64,000 nt of DNA from Aquibacillus koreensis (lineage in GTDB: Bacteria; Bacillota; Bacilli; Bacillales; Amphibacillaceae). Of this stretch, positions 8,742-17,600 are shown piece by piece (position 1 is the stretch's first letter; the number at the start of each line of letters is the position of its first letter). The stretch covers positions 172,614 to 236,613 of the forward strand of contig NZ_JAOALK010000012.1 of the NCBI RefSeq assembly GCF_025154055.1. The letters are read 5' to 3'. The notes below the pieces were generated by a model. It did no database searches. It had not been told where the DNA came from and saw only the letters and a list, made by a program, of their open reading frames with translations. The translations under genes and the position numbers were made by a program.

Positions 8742-9568
8742 TGAAACCGAAACATATTTTTCAAGCGGAGGGAATTGTCGCTGGCTATGATGATAAAGCG
8801 GTTATTAATAAGATAAGCCTTGAAATCCCTAGTAATAAAATAAACGTTATTATCGGGGCAAATGCCTGCGGAAAGTCTACGCTTCTTAAAACGCTGGCAA
8901 GACTTATTAAACCAACATCCGGAAAAATAACCTTTGACGGGAAGTCGATTAGTAAAATTCCCCCTAAACAATTCGCACGGTTTGTAGGACTTCTTCCGCA
9001 ATCACCGATAGTCCCGGAAGGAATAACGGTCGCTGATTTAGTTGGACGAGGAAGGTTTCCACATCAATCTCTGTTTAGTGGGTGGACTAAAGAAGACTAT
9101 GAGGCAGTAGCGGAAGCAATGGAAATTATGAATATTACGGAGCTTGCCAACCATCACATTGACGAACTCTCGGGTGGTCAAAGACAACGAGTCTGGATTG
9201 CAATGGCTTTGGCGCAACAAACAGATATTTTATTTTTGGATGAACCGACCACCTTTTTAGATATCACCTATCAGGTCGAAATTCTAGACCTACTTACTGA
9301 TCTTAATCAAAAACGCGGAACAACTATTGTCATGGTACTTCATGATATTAATTTGTCCGCACGTTACGCTGATAATATTTTTGCACTTTGTGAAGGTAAG
9401 CTCGTCGCAGAGGGCGAACCATCAGAAGTGATAACGAGTAGCTTAATCAAAGAAATTTTCGGACTTGATTGCACCGTGATAGAAGATCCCATTTCTGGCT
9501 CTCCTTCTGTAGTACCAATAGGAAGGCATCATGTGACAAATGGAATGCACTCTCTCGGTAATGGTTAA
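8741..9568 (+). CDS. Siderophore ABC transporter ATP-binding protein
   Basis: 275 residues. Walker A is GANACGKST, the Q-loop lies in GLLPQSP, the ABC signature is LSGGQRQR, Walker B is ILFLDEP, the D-loop is TTFLD and the switch His is in MVLHD. It belongs to the FecE/FhuC/YusV group and powers import by the two FecCD permeases. In B. subtilis the YfiYZ-YfhA system borrows its ATPase YusV from elsewhere. Here the ATPase is the fourth gene of the operon, which makes the transporter self-sufficient. A family A palindrome begins within four bases of the stop. Confidence 0.93.
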   Translation: MKPKHIFQAEGIVAGYDDKAVINKISLEIPSNKINVIIGANACGKSTLLKTLARLIKPTSGKITFDGKSISKIPPKQFARFVGLLPQSPIVPEGITVADLVGRGRFPHQSLFSGWTKEDYEAVAEAMEIMNITELANHHIDELSGGQRQRVWIAMALAQQTDILFLDEPTTFLDITYQVEILDLLTDLNQKRGTTIVMVLHDINLSARYADNIFALCEGKLVAEGEPSEVITSSLIKEIFGLDCTVIEDPISGSPSVVPIGRHHVTNGMHSLGNG

Positions 9569-9571
9569 TGG

Positions 9572-9632
9572 AAACATGGGGACGGTTCTTGCGTTTACGA
9601 AAACGTAAACGCAAGAACCGTCCCCATGTTTA
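9572..9632. repeat. Family A palindromic repeat (copy 1)
   Basis: AAACATGGGGACGGTTCTTG is followed by GCGTTTACG and the exact reverse complement after a two-base loop, so nearly 60 bases fold into one perfect hairpin. It sits immediately after the stop of the siderophore ATPase gene and may also stop or stabilise that transcript. Confidence 0.9.
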
Positions 9633-9765
9633 TCTTACGGCAAAATCTCAGGTGATAACTGCTCTAGCGTTCATCTTCTGAAAATCCACTGATTATTCAA
9701 TTAAGTTGTCCATGTCGGGCAAGACTGGCTTGAATATGATGTAGAAAACGTAAGGAGGAGTTCAT

Positions 9766-9906
9766 TTGAGTAAAAATAAACACTCGGATATGACCGTCAG
9801 TCTAGCAAAGAAGCTGTTAAAAGATGATAATGTCTATTTGACAGAAGAAGGAAAACGCCGCTTGCAGGATATAGTAAGGAAGAAATCATATATTGTTCAA
9901 AAGTAG
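9766..9906 (+). CDS. Small 46-residue soluble protein, unknown function
   Basis: A TTG start follows AAGGAGGAG by six bases, one of the best ribosome binding sites in the window. The product is short, basic and helical (SLAKKLLKDDNVYLTEEGKR in the middle, tail VRKKSYIVQK). It is not in an operon, lying between two palindromic repeats. I do not recognise a family. The strong initiation signal and clean codon use support a real gene. Confidence 0.55.
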   Translation: MSKNKHSDMTVSLAKKLLKDDNVYLTEEGKRRLQDIVRKKSYIVQK

Positions 9907-9999
9907 TTGAGAAAAAAGTGCCTATCACCACCAAGAGATCAAAGGTCCTAAAGATAGTTCCATCTGGAATAAAAATGGCGCTCTTTTCTAGTTGAACAA

Positions 10000-10027
10000 A
10001 ATCGACAGGTGCAGGCACCTGTCGATT
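10000..10027. repeat. Short perfect palindrome (REP-like, CGACAGGTGC type)
   Basis: AATCGACAGGTGC, a two-base loop, then its exact reverse complement GCACCTGTCGATT. It lies 11 bases from the stop of the leftward GNAT gene and could end its transcript. Similar CAGGTGC/GCCTGT words recur in other hairpins of the window. Confidence 0.75.
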
Positions 10028-10038
10028 ACTCTGCTACC

Positions 10039-10809
10039 TCACTCCAACACCTTAAGCGCCTCATACTGAAACCCAACATACTGGTAGTTTTGTTTACGGT
10101 ACATGTTCCTCGGAGTATCCTCTCCATCTGCAACCAATATGACAGTTCGATCAGAGAACAGATCCATTACCTTTCGTTGCAGCGCACTGCCAATTCCCTT
10201 TTTCTGAAAAACCTCATCTACTTCTAGATTGTCTATTTCTACGAATGCTTTGGAAATAATAACATGCGCGTATCCTGCAGCCTTCCCATCATACGTTGCA
10301 AACAGCTTCAAGTGTCTTTCTTTTTGACTGTCATCCAAACACTGCTCGCGGATCAAGCTCCTCTTATATTGAGCAAACTTCTCTCCAAATGCTAAGGTGT
10401 GCTTGTAGATTAAATCGAGAAATGGCTCGAGATTCTTCTCTGAAACTTCCCTTACTTTTATCGCATCATTCATTGGCACCTCTGGAAATTTTGATGGATC
10501 GACCTTATACAACTCCATAAAGCCTGTATCATATCCAGAAGTAGATAAGTAATTATCTAGCTCATCCGTTATTTTTATACCTTCAGGAAAATAAAACTTA
10601 ACATGGTTTTGGCCAAGTCTCATATGATAGCCTCTCAAGTACTCTTCTGCTTCTTTAAATTCTGCCAAAGTAGGCATCTGTTTAAACGCTATATAATTTG
10701 CGTCATACATATTCGGTATTTTTAAGAACTGATTTTGTTTATATCGTTCATTTTCTTCCACAATCGCTCCGTTTTTATGAATGTTTTCAAACGTAATTTC
10801 TTGATTCAT
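10039..10809 (-). CDS. GNAT-family N-acetyltransferase
   Basis: 256 residues. The last 125 residues carry a GNAT fold: AGYAHVIISKAFVEIDNLEV (beta strands 4 region), then the acetyl-CoA pyrophosphate loop QKKGIGSALQRKVM (Q/R-x-x-G-x-G/A) and a C-terminal MYRKQNYQYVGFQYE strand. The N-terminal half is a second, degenerate GNAT-like half typical of two-domain members. Substrate unknown. Monocistronic, with GGGGGAG before the ATG at 10809. Confidence 0.85.
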   Translation of the reverse strand: MNQEITFENIHKNGAIVEENERYKQNQFLKIPNMYDANYIAFKQMPTLAEFKEAEEYLRGYHMRLGQNHVKFYFPEGIKITDELDNYLSTSGYDTGFMELYKVDPSKFPEVPMNDAIKVREVSEKNLEPFLDLIYKHTLAFGEKFAQYKRSLIREQCLDDSQKERHLKLFATYDGKAAGYAHVIISKAFVEIDNLEVDEVFQKKGIGSALQRKVMDLFSDRTVILVADGEDTPRNMYRKQNYQYVGFQYEALKVLE

Positions 10810-10931
10810 TTGCTACTCCCCCACTATGCAAAAATAGATAAATCTACAGCATATATTCATTATACCTTGTTTAGTAGAGATTATCGCGAAAACTAAGCTG
10901 ATATGCAGGTGCCATATGTTAGGCAAATGAA

Positions 10932-10986
10932 AAAGGTGTCAAATGCCACAAAAGACAATTGTCCATCTGTGGTATCTGACACCTTC
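10932..10986. repeat. REP-like inverted repeat with central GACAATTGTC
   Basis: Outer arms AAGGTGTCAAATGCCACA / TGTGGTATCTGACACCTT pair at 16 of 18 positions. Between them lies the perfect palindrome GACAATTGTC. The architecture (outer arms plus central GACA..TGTC palindrome) is the same as in the family B composites at 12769 and 25129, though the outer words differ. Confidence 0.75.
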
Positions 10987-11148
10987 TTCGTTAAAGTAAA
11001 GCGTTGTTCATCACCATAAACGACGCTTCATCTCCAACTTTATGCTTTAGTAGTATTTCCCTTATTAAGCACGACTAAACATGATTAATTATAATAACTT
11101 CCTATAGCTATGCGCTTTACTAAGCAGTTACTTATTTGTGGCCACATG

Positions 11149-11163
11149 AGGGGTCAGACCCCT
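11149..11163. repeat. Family B palindrome, single unit
   Basis: AGGGGTCAGACCCCT is an isolated 15-base family B unit. It overlaps the stop codon region of the diguanylate cyclase gene 11162..12679. Confidence 0.8.
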
Positions 11164-12679
11164 AGTAAGTAAGTACTTTATCGCGTCCTGCATTCTTTGC
11201 TTTGTACATCGCTTGATCAGCCTGTTGATACGCTTTTTTAAAAGGCGTATTTGGTCTTACTGTACAAATACCAATACTCACGGTTATTTCTTCCTTTATG
11301 TCCGAATCCATGTGAAAAACTTCTTCTTTTAATGCAGCTTGAAAGGCCTCTGCTAGCTCAATGGATTGATCTGCAGTTATTTTCATAAGGACAGCAAACT
11401 CTTCTCCACCTATACGTGTGACTAGATGATCACTGAAATGTCTTTGCATCAAGCGTGCAACATGGATTAAAACTTCATCACCAACCACGTGTCCATACTG
11501 ATCATTAAACATTTTGAAATGGTCGATATCTATTAACATAAAACACCTTTCTTGCTCGGCAATATCTCGATCGTAAGCTTCCATAAATGCCCTTCTATTT
11601 GTTATTTTTGTTAATGGATCTCTCTCCGCTAGTTCTCTCAATTGATGTTCAATTTCCTTTTTATCGGTTATGTCCTTCCAAACAACTAACCTTAAGTAAT
11701 TCGATTTTTTTCCAAGTATGGATGACGTTACATCATAGTAAGACCCATCTCGCTCATATTGGAATGTCGCATCCGTACACCGATCAAGTGCATCAATCAG
11801 TGGCGTAACATCCTGAAACACAGCTATTGCTGATTGATGAAGGACTTGTTTTCGATAATCATCAAAGCCAAATATATTTTTAATGATTTCAAAACCTGCT
11901 GGATTACATTCCAGTATTTTTCCTTCTCGATCAATTAATAGAATACCTTCTGAGAGATTCTCTAATATTTCTTGTCGTGATATTGGCCAAACTTTATTAA
12001 TATCCATTCGCTTATTTACTATAATTAATAACAGTGCCATCGAACTATAGGATAAAGCAAACACACCTGGAATTTGAAAAGATAATAGCGAGGTTATAAT
12101 AATCATTGTTATTGGTAGAGTAAGTACCAAAGCCGACAAGAAATGAATCATTCGATAATGCTTAGGTACATCAAACATATTTCGAATCAATAAGAAGATC
12201 GTGACTAACGATATGACAAATGGGTACACACCAAAAAAGGAATTAAGAGCTGTTGTGTTCGTTGAGACTTCCGTATAATTCAAAATTGTAGTTATTGTTA
12301 CACTCTCCCGCATTAACCCATGAAAGGAATCTGTAAAAACAAGACAGATATCAATAATGGAAGGAATAGATAAAATGCTCACTAAACGAATTGTTTTCCT
12401 TGGAGTTTCCTGATATAACTCTATTGCATACCCCAGTAAAAATATGGGGGTAAAGACTAAAGAGATTTGTTGTACATTCCGTAAACCTATCATGAGACTT
12501 GGCAGACTAATAACTAATTCTATGACCGTTAAAAGGATAAAGACACCTGATAAGCCCGCAGCACATGCAAGTAATGTTCGAGATAATTTTCTTGGCGAAC
12601 GAAGCAGTGCAATCGATAAATATAGTACAAATAGACCAAGCATCGTTAACAAAAATATGTATGGATCGACCCAATTCAT
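11162..12679 (-). CDS. Membrane diguanylate cyclase: 7TM sensor, PAS, GGDEF
   Basis: About 505 residues. The first 220 hold seven hydrophobic segments in the pattern of the N-terminal 7TM module of histidine kinases. A PAS domain follows (about 235-345, with EGILLIDREGKILECNPAGF), then a GGDEF domain (about 350-505) with RIGGEEF near residue 423 and DPLTKITNRRAF at its entry. GGEEF is an active-type signature, so it should make cyclic di-GMP from two GTP. The RxxD inhibitory site is not evident. GGAGG lies before tandem ATGs; the second is preferred for spacing. One of four GGDEF proteins in this window. Confidence 0.9.
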   Translation of the reverse strand: MNWVDPYIFLLTMLGLFVLYLSIALLRSPRKLSRTLLACAAGLSGVFILLTVIELVISLPSLMIGLRNVQQISLVFTPIFLLGYAIELYQETPRKTIRLVSILSIPSIIDICLVFTDSFHGLMRESVTITTILNYTEVSTNTTALNSFFGVYPFVISLVTIFLLIRNMFDVPKHYRMIHFLSALVLTLPITMIIITSLLSFQIPGVFALSYSSMALLLIIVNKRMDINKVWPISRQEILENLSEGILLIDREGKILECNPAGFEIIKNIFGFDDYRKQVLHQSAIAVFQDVTPLIDALDRCTDATFQYERDGSYYDVTSSILGKKSNYLRLVVWKDITDKKEIEHQLRELAERDPLTKITNRRAFMEAYDRDIAEQERCFMLIDIDHFKMFNDQYGHVVGDEVLIHVARLMQRHFSDHLVTRIGGEEFAVLMKITADQSIELAEAFQAALKEEVFHMDSDIKEEITVSIGICTVRPNTPFKKAYQQADQAMYKAKNAGRDKVLTY

Positions 12680-12768
12680 CATTTACCTCCAATAAAATCT
12701 GATTTATCAGTATTTTACCATACATCTGGTACAAAAGTAGTTCACGGGCACCATGCCCCACTTCCTAC

Positions 12769-12821
12769 TAAGGGGTCTGACCCCTTACGTGGACAACTGT
12801 CCATATAAGGGGTCAGACCCC
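12769..12821. repeat. Family B composite repeat
   Basis: Two GGGGTCTGACCCC-type palindromes flank a centre CGTGGACAACTGTCCAT that contains the perfect palindrome TGGACA-AC-TGTCCA. The same three-part design recurs at 25129..25183. It lies 12 bases past the stop of the Gly/Pro-rich gene. Confidence 0.85.
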
Positions 12822-12832
12822 AATGTCAAAGC

Positions 12833-13129
12833 TTAATAGTAAGGATACGGTGGGTATGGGTATGGTGGATATGGTGGATACACCGGATATGGATATCCAT
12901 ATACTGGTCTTGGTGGTCTAGGTGGTATTAAAGCACCTGCTGCCAATCCTGTTAGAAATGGAACACCAAATCCTAGTCCTGGGCCAAAACCAGGGCCAAA
13001 TCCGGGACCAAAACCGGGGCCAAAACCGGGGCCAAATCCAATTCCAGGACGTCCCCTTTCATCCATTGGATCGCAGTAGTCAGTTGGTTCACAAACATGA
13101 TAGGGTAATTCATTATAATATGAATTCAC
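12833..13129 (-). CDS. Gly/Pro/Tyr-rich low-complexity protein, likely spore or surface associated
   Basis: About 98 residues. I choose the GTG at 13129 (VNSYYNELPYH...), because AGGAGG lies six bases ahead; the ATG at 13135 touches the ribosome binding site. A Cys/Asp/Glu-rich head (HVCEPTDYCDPMDERGRPG) is followed by five tandem GFGP units, a short hydrophobic piece (FLTGLAAGALIPP) and a tail of PYP/YPPYPP repeats ending in YY. Such sequences are common in spore coat or cell-surface proteins of Bacilli, which is inference only. The tandem DNA repeats (about 12 bases each) make copy number unstable. Confidence 0.7.
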   Translation of the reverse strand: MNSYYNELPYHVCEPTDYCDPMDERGRPGIGFGPGFGPGFGPGFGPGFGPGLGFGVPFLTGLAAGALIPPRPPRPVYGYPYPVYPPYPPYPYPPYPYY

Positions 13130-13249
13130 TTTCATCCTCCTCTTTAAAAAAGCTCTCACTAGATCTTATGAAGGATTGGGTGAATGTTCTTGGGTGGTTA
13201 TCCTGATTTTGCGAATTTTTATGACAAATGCCTGAATCTTTTCATACAT

Positions 13250-13288
13250 AAGGGGTCTGACCCCTGCTTGTTGACCCCTGCTTGTTTC
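13250..13288. repeat. Family B unit with 14-base tandem duplication
   Basis: AAGGGGTCTGACCCCT is followed directly by a second copy of the word GACCCCTGCTTGTT, so the right end of the element has been duplicated in tandem. It lies just past the stop of the AraC-family gene 13296..14168. Confidence 0.7.
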
Positions 13289-13295
13289 CCTTGAG

Positions 13296-14168
13296 TTACT
13301 TTTTCTTCACTGGAATCCAAATTTCACTTCTGTACTTTGGATTACTCATATCCTTGCTCTCATTCCTTAAAATCTCAGGCCCTTTAACTGTCTCATATCC
13401 TGATGACGGAAACCATTCTGCATATATTCTTCCCCATATGTTTTGTAGTGTTTCAGGGAAAGGACCAATCGATTCAAATACTGCCCAGGTATTGGCTTCC
13501 ACTTGTAGTACATCAAATCCTTCAGTTGCCTTACTTGAAGTCGCTACTCCAATATAATGGTCTAACGTGCCCTTTTCCTCCATTCTTCCTTCAGAGAAAT
13601 TTGTAGAAGCACTAATAATCCCTATTGGCTCCATATCCGAAAGTGTTTTAAATCTCGTTATAATATCAGGTGTTAGTAATTCATACATTTTAGCAATCTC
13701 TGGATTGACCCCATTAAAAATGATTGGGACTTTCTTCTTCAATCCAACAATTTTAAATGGTTCCTTTTCAACAATTCGATAATTCATTTCGCATCCTCCT
13801 TGAATGGATAGTTGGAAGGTCATTCTAGGATATGCTTTTATTTTTGCACTTTCATTTCTTGCTTCAGATGGCAGAATACCATGCATTGAATGAAAAGCAC
13901 GTGAAAATGAATCAGCCGAACCATATCCATATTTGACAGCTACATCGATTATTCTCAAATCAGAGTCTTTTAGTTCAAGTGCAGCCAATGTTAATCTCCT
14001 TCTTCTAATGTACTCAGATAAACTAATACCAGATAAAAAAGAAAACATGCGTTTAAAATGATACTCCGAACAACATGCAATTTTTGAAAGTTCGCTAGAC
14101 TCAATTTCCTCTTTCAAGTGCTCCTCGATATAGGCTAGTGCATGATTCATACTGCTTAACGAATCCAT
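13296..14168 (-). CDS. AraC-family regulator with GyrI-like effector-binding domain
   Basis: About 290 residues. The N-terminal 110 carry two helix-turn-helix motifs of the AraC/XylS type ([41 protein letters not shown], then PSEAR). The C-terminal 155 residues form a GyrI-like/SOUL-type domain starting [20 protein letters not shown] and ending EIWIPVKKK, which in this family binds small, often aromatic or cationic, drugs. The start at 14168 is set by GAAAGGGGGG about seven bases upstream. Probably an autonomous drug- or stress-responsive activator. No obvious target gene is adjacent. Confidence 0.88.
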   Translation of the reverse strand: MDSLSSMNHALAYIEEHLKEEIESSELSKIACCSEYHFKRMFSFLSGISLSEYIRRRRLTLAALELKDSDLRIIDVAVKYGYGSADSFSRAFHSMHGILPSEARNESAKIKAYPRMTFQLSIQGGCEMNYRIVEKEPFKIVGLKKKVPIIFNGVNPEIAKMYELLTPDIITRFKTLSDMEPIGIISASTNFSEGRMEEKGTLDHYIGVATSSKATEGFDVLQVEANTWAVFESIGPFPETLQNIWGRIYAEWFPSSGYETVKGPEILRNESKDMSNPKYRSEIWIPVKKK

Positions 14169-14471
14169 GTAATGCCCCCCTTTCAACATCAATAATAGCA
14201 AAGGTTACATTTACTCATCCGACAATCTGTGCACAGTTTAGTCGATTCATCTTCCTAGCTTTATATCCATTTAAATAAAAATAAGTGCCTTAGTCAAAAC
14301 ACCTGTGTTCCACATCACAATCTTTCCTTTTTCTATATAGTAAAATGAAGACAGTACAATAATAAGAGGCTTATCAACCCAAATTCATACATTTTAAAAT
14401 CCGCCGATCCATGTTCAATCCTTAACAAAGAATGAGTTTTAACAATAAAAATCACAACGAGGTGAAAAGTG
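14169..14471. other. Divergent intergenic region with FNR-like promoter
   Basis: Separates the divergent AraC-type and DUF438 genes. The only structured element is the FNR-like site and -10 box listed separately. No other gene is seen. Confidence 0.5.
14304..14346 (+). promoter_or_regulatory. FNR-like site upstream of a -10 box
   Basis: TGTGTTCCACATCACA (14304..14319) matches the TGTGA-N6-TCACA FNR consensus at nine of ten fixed positions. TAAAAT (14341..14346) would place the transcription start near 14353, so the site is centred about 41 bases upstream, the classical position for an FNR-activated promoter. Confidence 0.5.
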
Positions 14472-15695
14472 ATGGAAGCACATTTAGATTTTAAAGTCAT
14501 TGATTCAATAAAAGGTTTATTGCTTCATATACATCAAGAGGAGGCAGAACAAAGCATCAAAGAAGGTTTTGAGCAGCACGTTCAGCACTTAGACACGTTG
14601 GATATTTTGTTGATTTTACAAGAATTAAACTTTGATACCAACAGTTTTTCAAATGAAGATATCAAAAAGTTCTTTGATATGTATCAAGACATATACGGGC
14701 AATCGCTTCTAGATATTGATGTTCCCACTGCTGCGCATCCGAGTCATCCTATTTATATTTTCAAAAAGGAAAATCAGTTTTTTGAAAGCCTCCTAGTGCG
14801 AATAAATGATCAAATAAAAGCGATTGATCAAGATCTACAACACCCGACAGATCAGCTCTTGCTTGAAATGAAACAATTAGGGCAGCTTTACAGTCATTAT
14901 AATCGTAAAGAAAAACTCTTTTTCCCGATTTTAGAGCGTTATGGCGTTTTTACGCTTCCACGAATCATGTGGGCGGACGATGATCATATTCGGACATTAT
15001 ATAAAGGTGCCAATCGCATGATGGAAAAAATTCCAGACATCGATTTCAAACACGTTAAGCAAGCTTTCATTGATTTAGAAAAAGCTTGTAAAGACATGCT
15101 TTTTGAAGAAGCGTACACACTATTACCTGTTGCCCAGTCTCTGTTTAATGAAGACAACTGGATTGCTATTACAATGGAAAGTAAAGCATTTGGCTATGCA
15201 GTAGAAGTACCAGAAGAAAGCTGGATTCCGAAAGACAAGTTAGCGGAGGCAGAAGAAATAAATACGGAAGCAAACGATACAGAACATGTGCGTTTTGGTG
15301 GAGGGTTTTTAACGATCAAAGAAGCCAACCATATTCTCAACAACATACCACTAGAGCTAACGTTTGTTGATAAAAATGGCATTTTTAAATACTTCAATGA
15401 AGTAGTGGAATCATCCGAGATGATGTTTATCCGCACACCAACTTCCATTGGGCGAAATGTCGGCATGTGCCACCCACCTAAGAGTATGGGGAAAGTCATG
15501 CAAATCATCCGTGACCTGAAGTCGAGGACAAAAGAATCAGAAACAATGTGGTTCAAAAAGAAAGATCAATATGTTCATATTACGTATAAAGGTTTGTTCG
15601 ACGAAAACGAGGAGTTCCTAGGAATCTTAGAATATGTGCAAGATATCCAGCCCTTCATGGACTTGCCAAGAGAAGTGAAAAGGGAATTGAGTTAA
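14472..15695 (+). CDS. DUF438 - hemerythrin (HHE) - PAS protein
   Basis: About 407 residues. Residues 1-75 are a DUF438-type helical domain. About 90-225 is a hemerythrin-like bundle (AAHPSHPIYIFKKEN, YSHYNRKEKLFFPILERYG, WADDDHIRTLYKG, FEEAYTLLPVAQ) with His/Glu ligands suited to a di-iron centre. The last 110 residues are a PAS domain (LTFVDKNGIFKYFNE ... RNVGMCHPPKS) with a conserved C-H. The domain order is the standard one for this family. Members are linked to oxygen, nitric oxide or heme sensing, but the biochemical role is open. An FNR-like site lies upstream. GAGGTG precedes GTG-ATG; I take the ATG. Confidence 0.9.
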   Translation: MEAHLDFKVIDSIKGLLLHIHQEEAEQSIKEGFEQHVQHLDTLDILLILQELNFDTNSFSNEDIKKFFDMYQDIYGQSLLDIDVPTAAHPSHPIYIFKKENQFFESLLVRINDQIKAIDQDLQHPTDQLLLEMKQLGQLYSHYNRKEKLFFPILERYGVFTLPRIMWADDDHIRTLYKGANRMMEKIPDIDFKHVKQAFIDLEKACKDMLFEEAYTLLPVAQSLFNEDNWIAITMESKAFGYAVEVPEESWIPKDKLAEAEEINTEANDTEHVRFGGGFLTIKEANHILNNIPLELTFVDKNGIFKYFNEVVESSEMMFIRTPTSIGRNVGMCHPPKSMGKVMQIIRDLKSRTKESETMWFKKKDQYVHITYKGLFDENEEFLGILEYVQDIQPFMDLPREVKRELS

Positions 15696-15700
15696 CTCGT

Positions 15701-15760
15701 AAACAAGGGGATGGTTCTTGTGTCCACAAAATTGTGGACACAAGAACCGTCCCCCTGTTT
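15701..15760. repeat. Family A palindromic repeat (copy 2)
   Basis: Arms AAACAAGGGGATGGTTCTTG / CAAGAACCGTCCCCCTGTTT around TGTCCACAAAATTGTGGACA. The left arm has decayed at two positions (GGGGATGG for GGGGACGG; AAACAAG for AAACAGG). It lies between convergent genes and is a likely bidirectional terminator. Confidence 0.9.
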
Positions 15761-15776
15761 CCATTACATTAAGCGC

Positions 15777-17363
15777 CTAAGCACTTTTACTAATACCTTC
15801 ATCCAATACCGTATTTTTTTGTTTGGATATTTTATTAACAACAAACGTAATAATGAATGCTGATAAAAACGGCACAACCATTGCAATGACGAACCCAATA
15901 ACATTGTTAGCTAATAATGGTGCTGTAAACGTTGGTACATAAGCCGTTCCTCTTACATCAAAAGCCCCAACTAATGCTCCACCAATTCCAGCTGAAAATA
16001 GTGCACCGGCAAATATCCACTTACTTGAGAACATGAATGGGTAAGCAGATTCAACAAATGTTCCAAATCCCATATTTATAGCAAATCCAGGTGCGGCAAC
16101 AGCTGCTTCCCCTTTATCGCGAGGAGAAATGATGTTTGCTAAGTTGATACCTGCTGCAACCATCACAAGGCCAACCATGTCCACTGCACCTAAAAAACTA
16201 TTACCAGTCCGCTCCATTTCAAGCAATACAATTGGCAGAATTGCCGCATGATAGACACCCCCAAGAATTGCCGGCCAAATTAACACACCGGCAACTAAGC
16301 CGGCCAAAATTGGATTAAACGCAACTGTTGTCTCAATTGCTTGTTTAATAAGATCTCCTAGTGCGAGTGCTATTGGACCAATGAAATAGTAAATTAATAG
16401 ACCTGATAGCAGACCAGCAAGTCCTCCTGCCGCAATATTTACAGTAGTCATTGGAAAACGCCATCCCACAAAAACTTGGAATAAATATCTGACAAGTAGA
16501 CCAGCTATAATACCACCGATCATTCCACCAATAATTCCACCATCCACAGACAGAACACCGGCAATGACCCCTGCTACAATCGAAACCTCATCCAACTCTG
16601 AAATCTGCTTAGCCGCAATTACAGCAATTACAACTGGTAAGGCACCAATTAATACATCAAACACATCACTTAGTACACCTAATCCAGGGATTTTACTAAA
16701 TGCCAATACTAAGGCCATTGCAATAAAGCCAGGAAGTGCTGACATCATAATTCCACGTATATTAATGTTTTTTAGCGCAGAACCTTGTGTGGCTTTTGCA
16801 CTATTATTGCTACTCCCCAATAAAGGTTTATAACTTACGCCAAAATGCTTACTTAAGGAAGTCACAAAAGAAACGGCTCTTGTTCTATTTGTTGTACCTG
16901 TTGTGCCAGAAGTCGCAATCACGTTACCGCCCCGCGAACTTACAATCGCCATCGATGTGCCGCCTGTTCCAACAATTGGAATTTTCCTGTCTGCAGCTGC
17001 AGCAAGCGCTTCTTTATTCGCACTTTTTGGATCCGCACTCATGAGAATAATTCCATCAATCTCCCCATTTTTGATCTGAGCTGCAATCTCTTTATCTAGA
17101 CTTTCCACTTTTTTATTAATCTCTTCTAATGTATTAACATCGCTTTCTACAAAAGATTGCTTTGGATCTATCGTCCACAAAGATGCCCTCGTATTAGGTT
17201 TTGCATGATCCATAGATTCTTGTGCTGCAATAAATTGTGTAGCAACAATTTCCATCTGTGCAGAGGAAGCTTGTATTTTTATTTCACTTAGCAACTTACT
17301 AGCATTTTTCCCGCCAAGATTGTACAAATTCCCCCCGCTACTTCCTAAAACAGCTATTCGCAT
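15777..17363 (-). CDS. PTS fructose-family EIIC-like permease with N-terminal soluble domain
   Basis: 528 residues. Residues 1-190 are soluble, beginning MRIAVLGSSGGNLYNLGGKN and containing DGIILMSADPKS and GTGGTSMAIVSS blocks. Residues 200-520 hold about nine to ten membrane segments of the fructose/mannitol EIIC type, including GGVYHAAILPIVLLEMERTG and GFAINMGFGTFVESAYPFMF, which corresponds to the TEGAIPF region of EIIC. A PTS EIIC moves a sugar while it is phosphorylated by EIIB; no EIIA or EIIB gene is adjacent. The soluble domain has no cysteine phosphorylation motif that I can recognise. Sugar unknown. GTGGGGG before the ATG at 17363. Confidence 0.75.
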   Translation of the reverse strand: MRIAVLGSSGGNLYNLGGKNASKLLSEIKIQASSAQMEIVATQFIAAQESMDHAKPNTRASLWTIDPKQSFVESDVNTLEEINKKVESLDKEIAAQIKNGEIDGIILMSADPKSANKEALAAAADRKIPIVGTGGTSMAIVSSRGGNVIATSGTTGTTNRTRAVSFVTSLSKHFGVSYKPLLGSSNNSAKATQGSALKNINIRGIMMSALPGFIAMALVLAFSKIPGLGVLSDVFDVLIGALPVVIAVIAAKQISELDEVSIVAGVIAGVLSVDGGIIGGMIGGIIAGLLVRYLFQVFVGWRFPMTTVNIAAGGLAGLLSGLLIYYFIGPIALALGDLIKQAIETTVAFNPILAGLVAGVLIWPAILGGVYHAAILPIVLLEMERTGNSFLGAVDMVGLVMVAAGINLANIISPRDKGEAAVAAPGFAINMGFGTFVESAYPFMFSSKWIFAGALFSAGIGGALVGAFDVRGTAYVPTFTAPLLANNVIGFVIAMVVPFLSAFIITFVVNKISKQKNTVLDEGISKSA

Positions 17364-17504
17364 TGATAATCCCCCACTTTATTATCTAGTTTTATCTAAA
17401 ACTCTTTTTCTTTATTACTCTACCACAATAAAGTAAGGGAGCGAAAGTATTTCTTCGCTTCGAATGAAATTTTAGTATAGTGAAAGAAAACATGCATATA
17501 AGTA

Positions 17505-17541
17505 AAAGAATGGAACAGAGTTATCTCTACTCCATTCTATT
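17505..17541 (-). terminator. Terminator of the leftward XRE-type gene
   Basis: Stem AGAATGGA / TCCATTCT with a 16-base loop, followed in leftward reading by TTCTTTTACT. It lies 60 bases past the stop of 17601..18392. Confidence 0.65.
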
Positions 17542-17600
17542 TATTTTAAAACTTCTAGTACTAGATTAATGAATATAATCCTTTCACATTCACATCTCCA

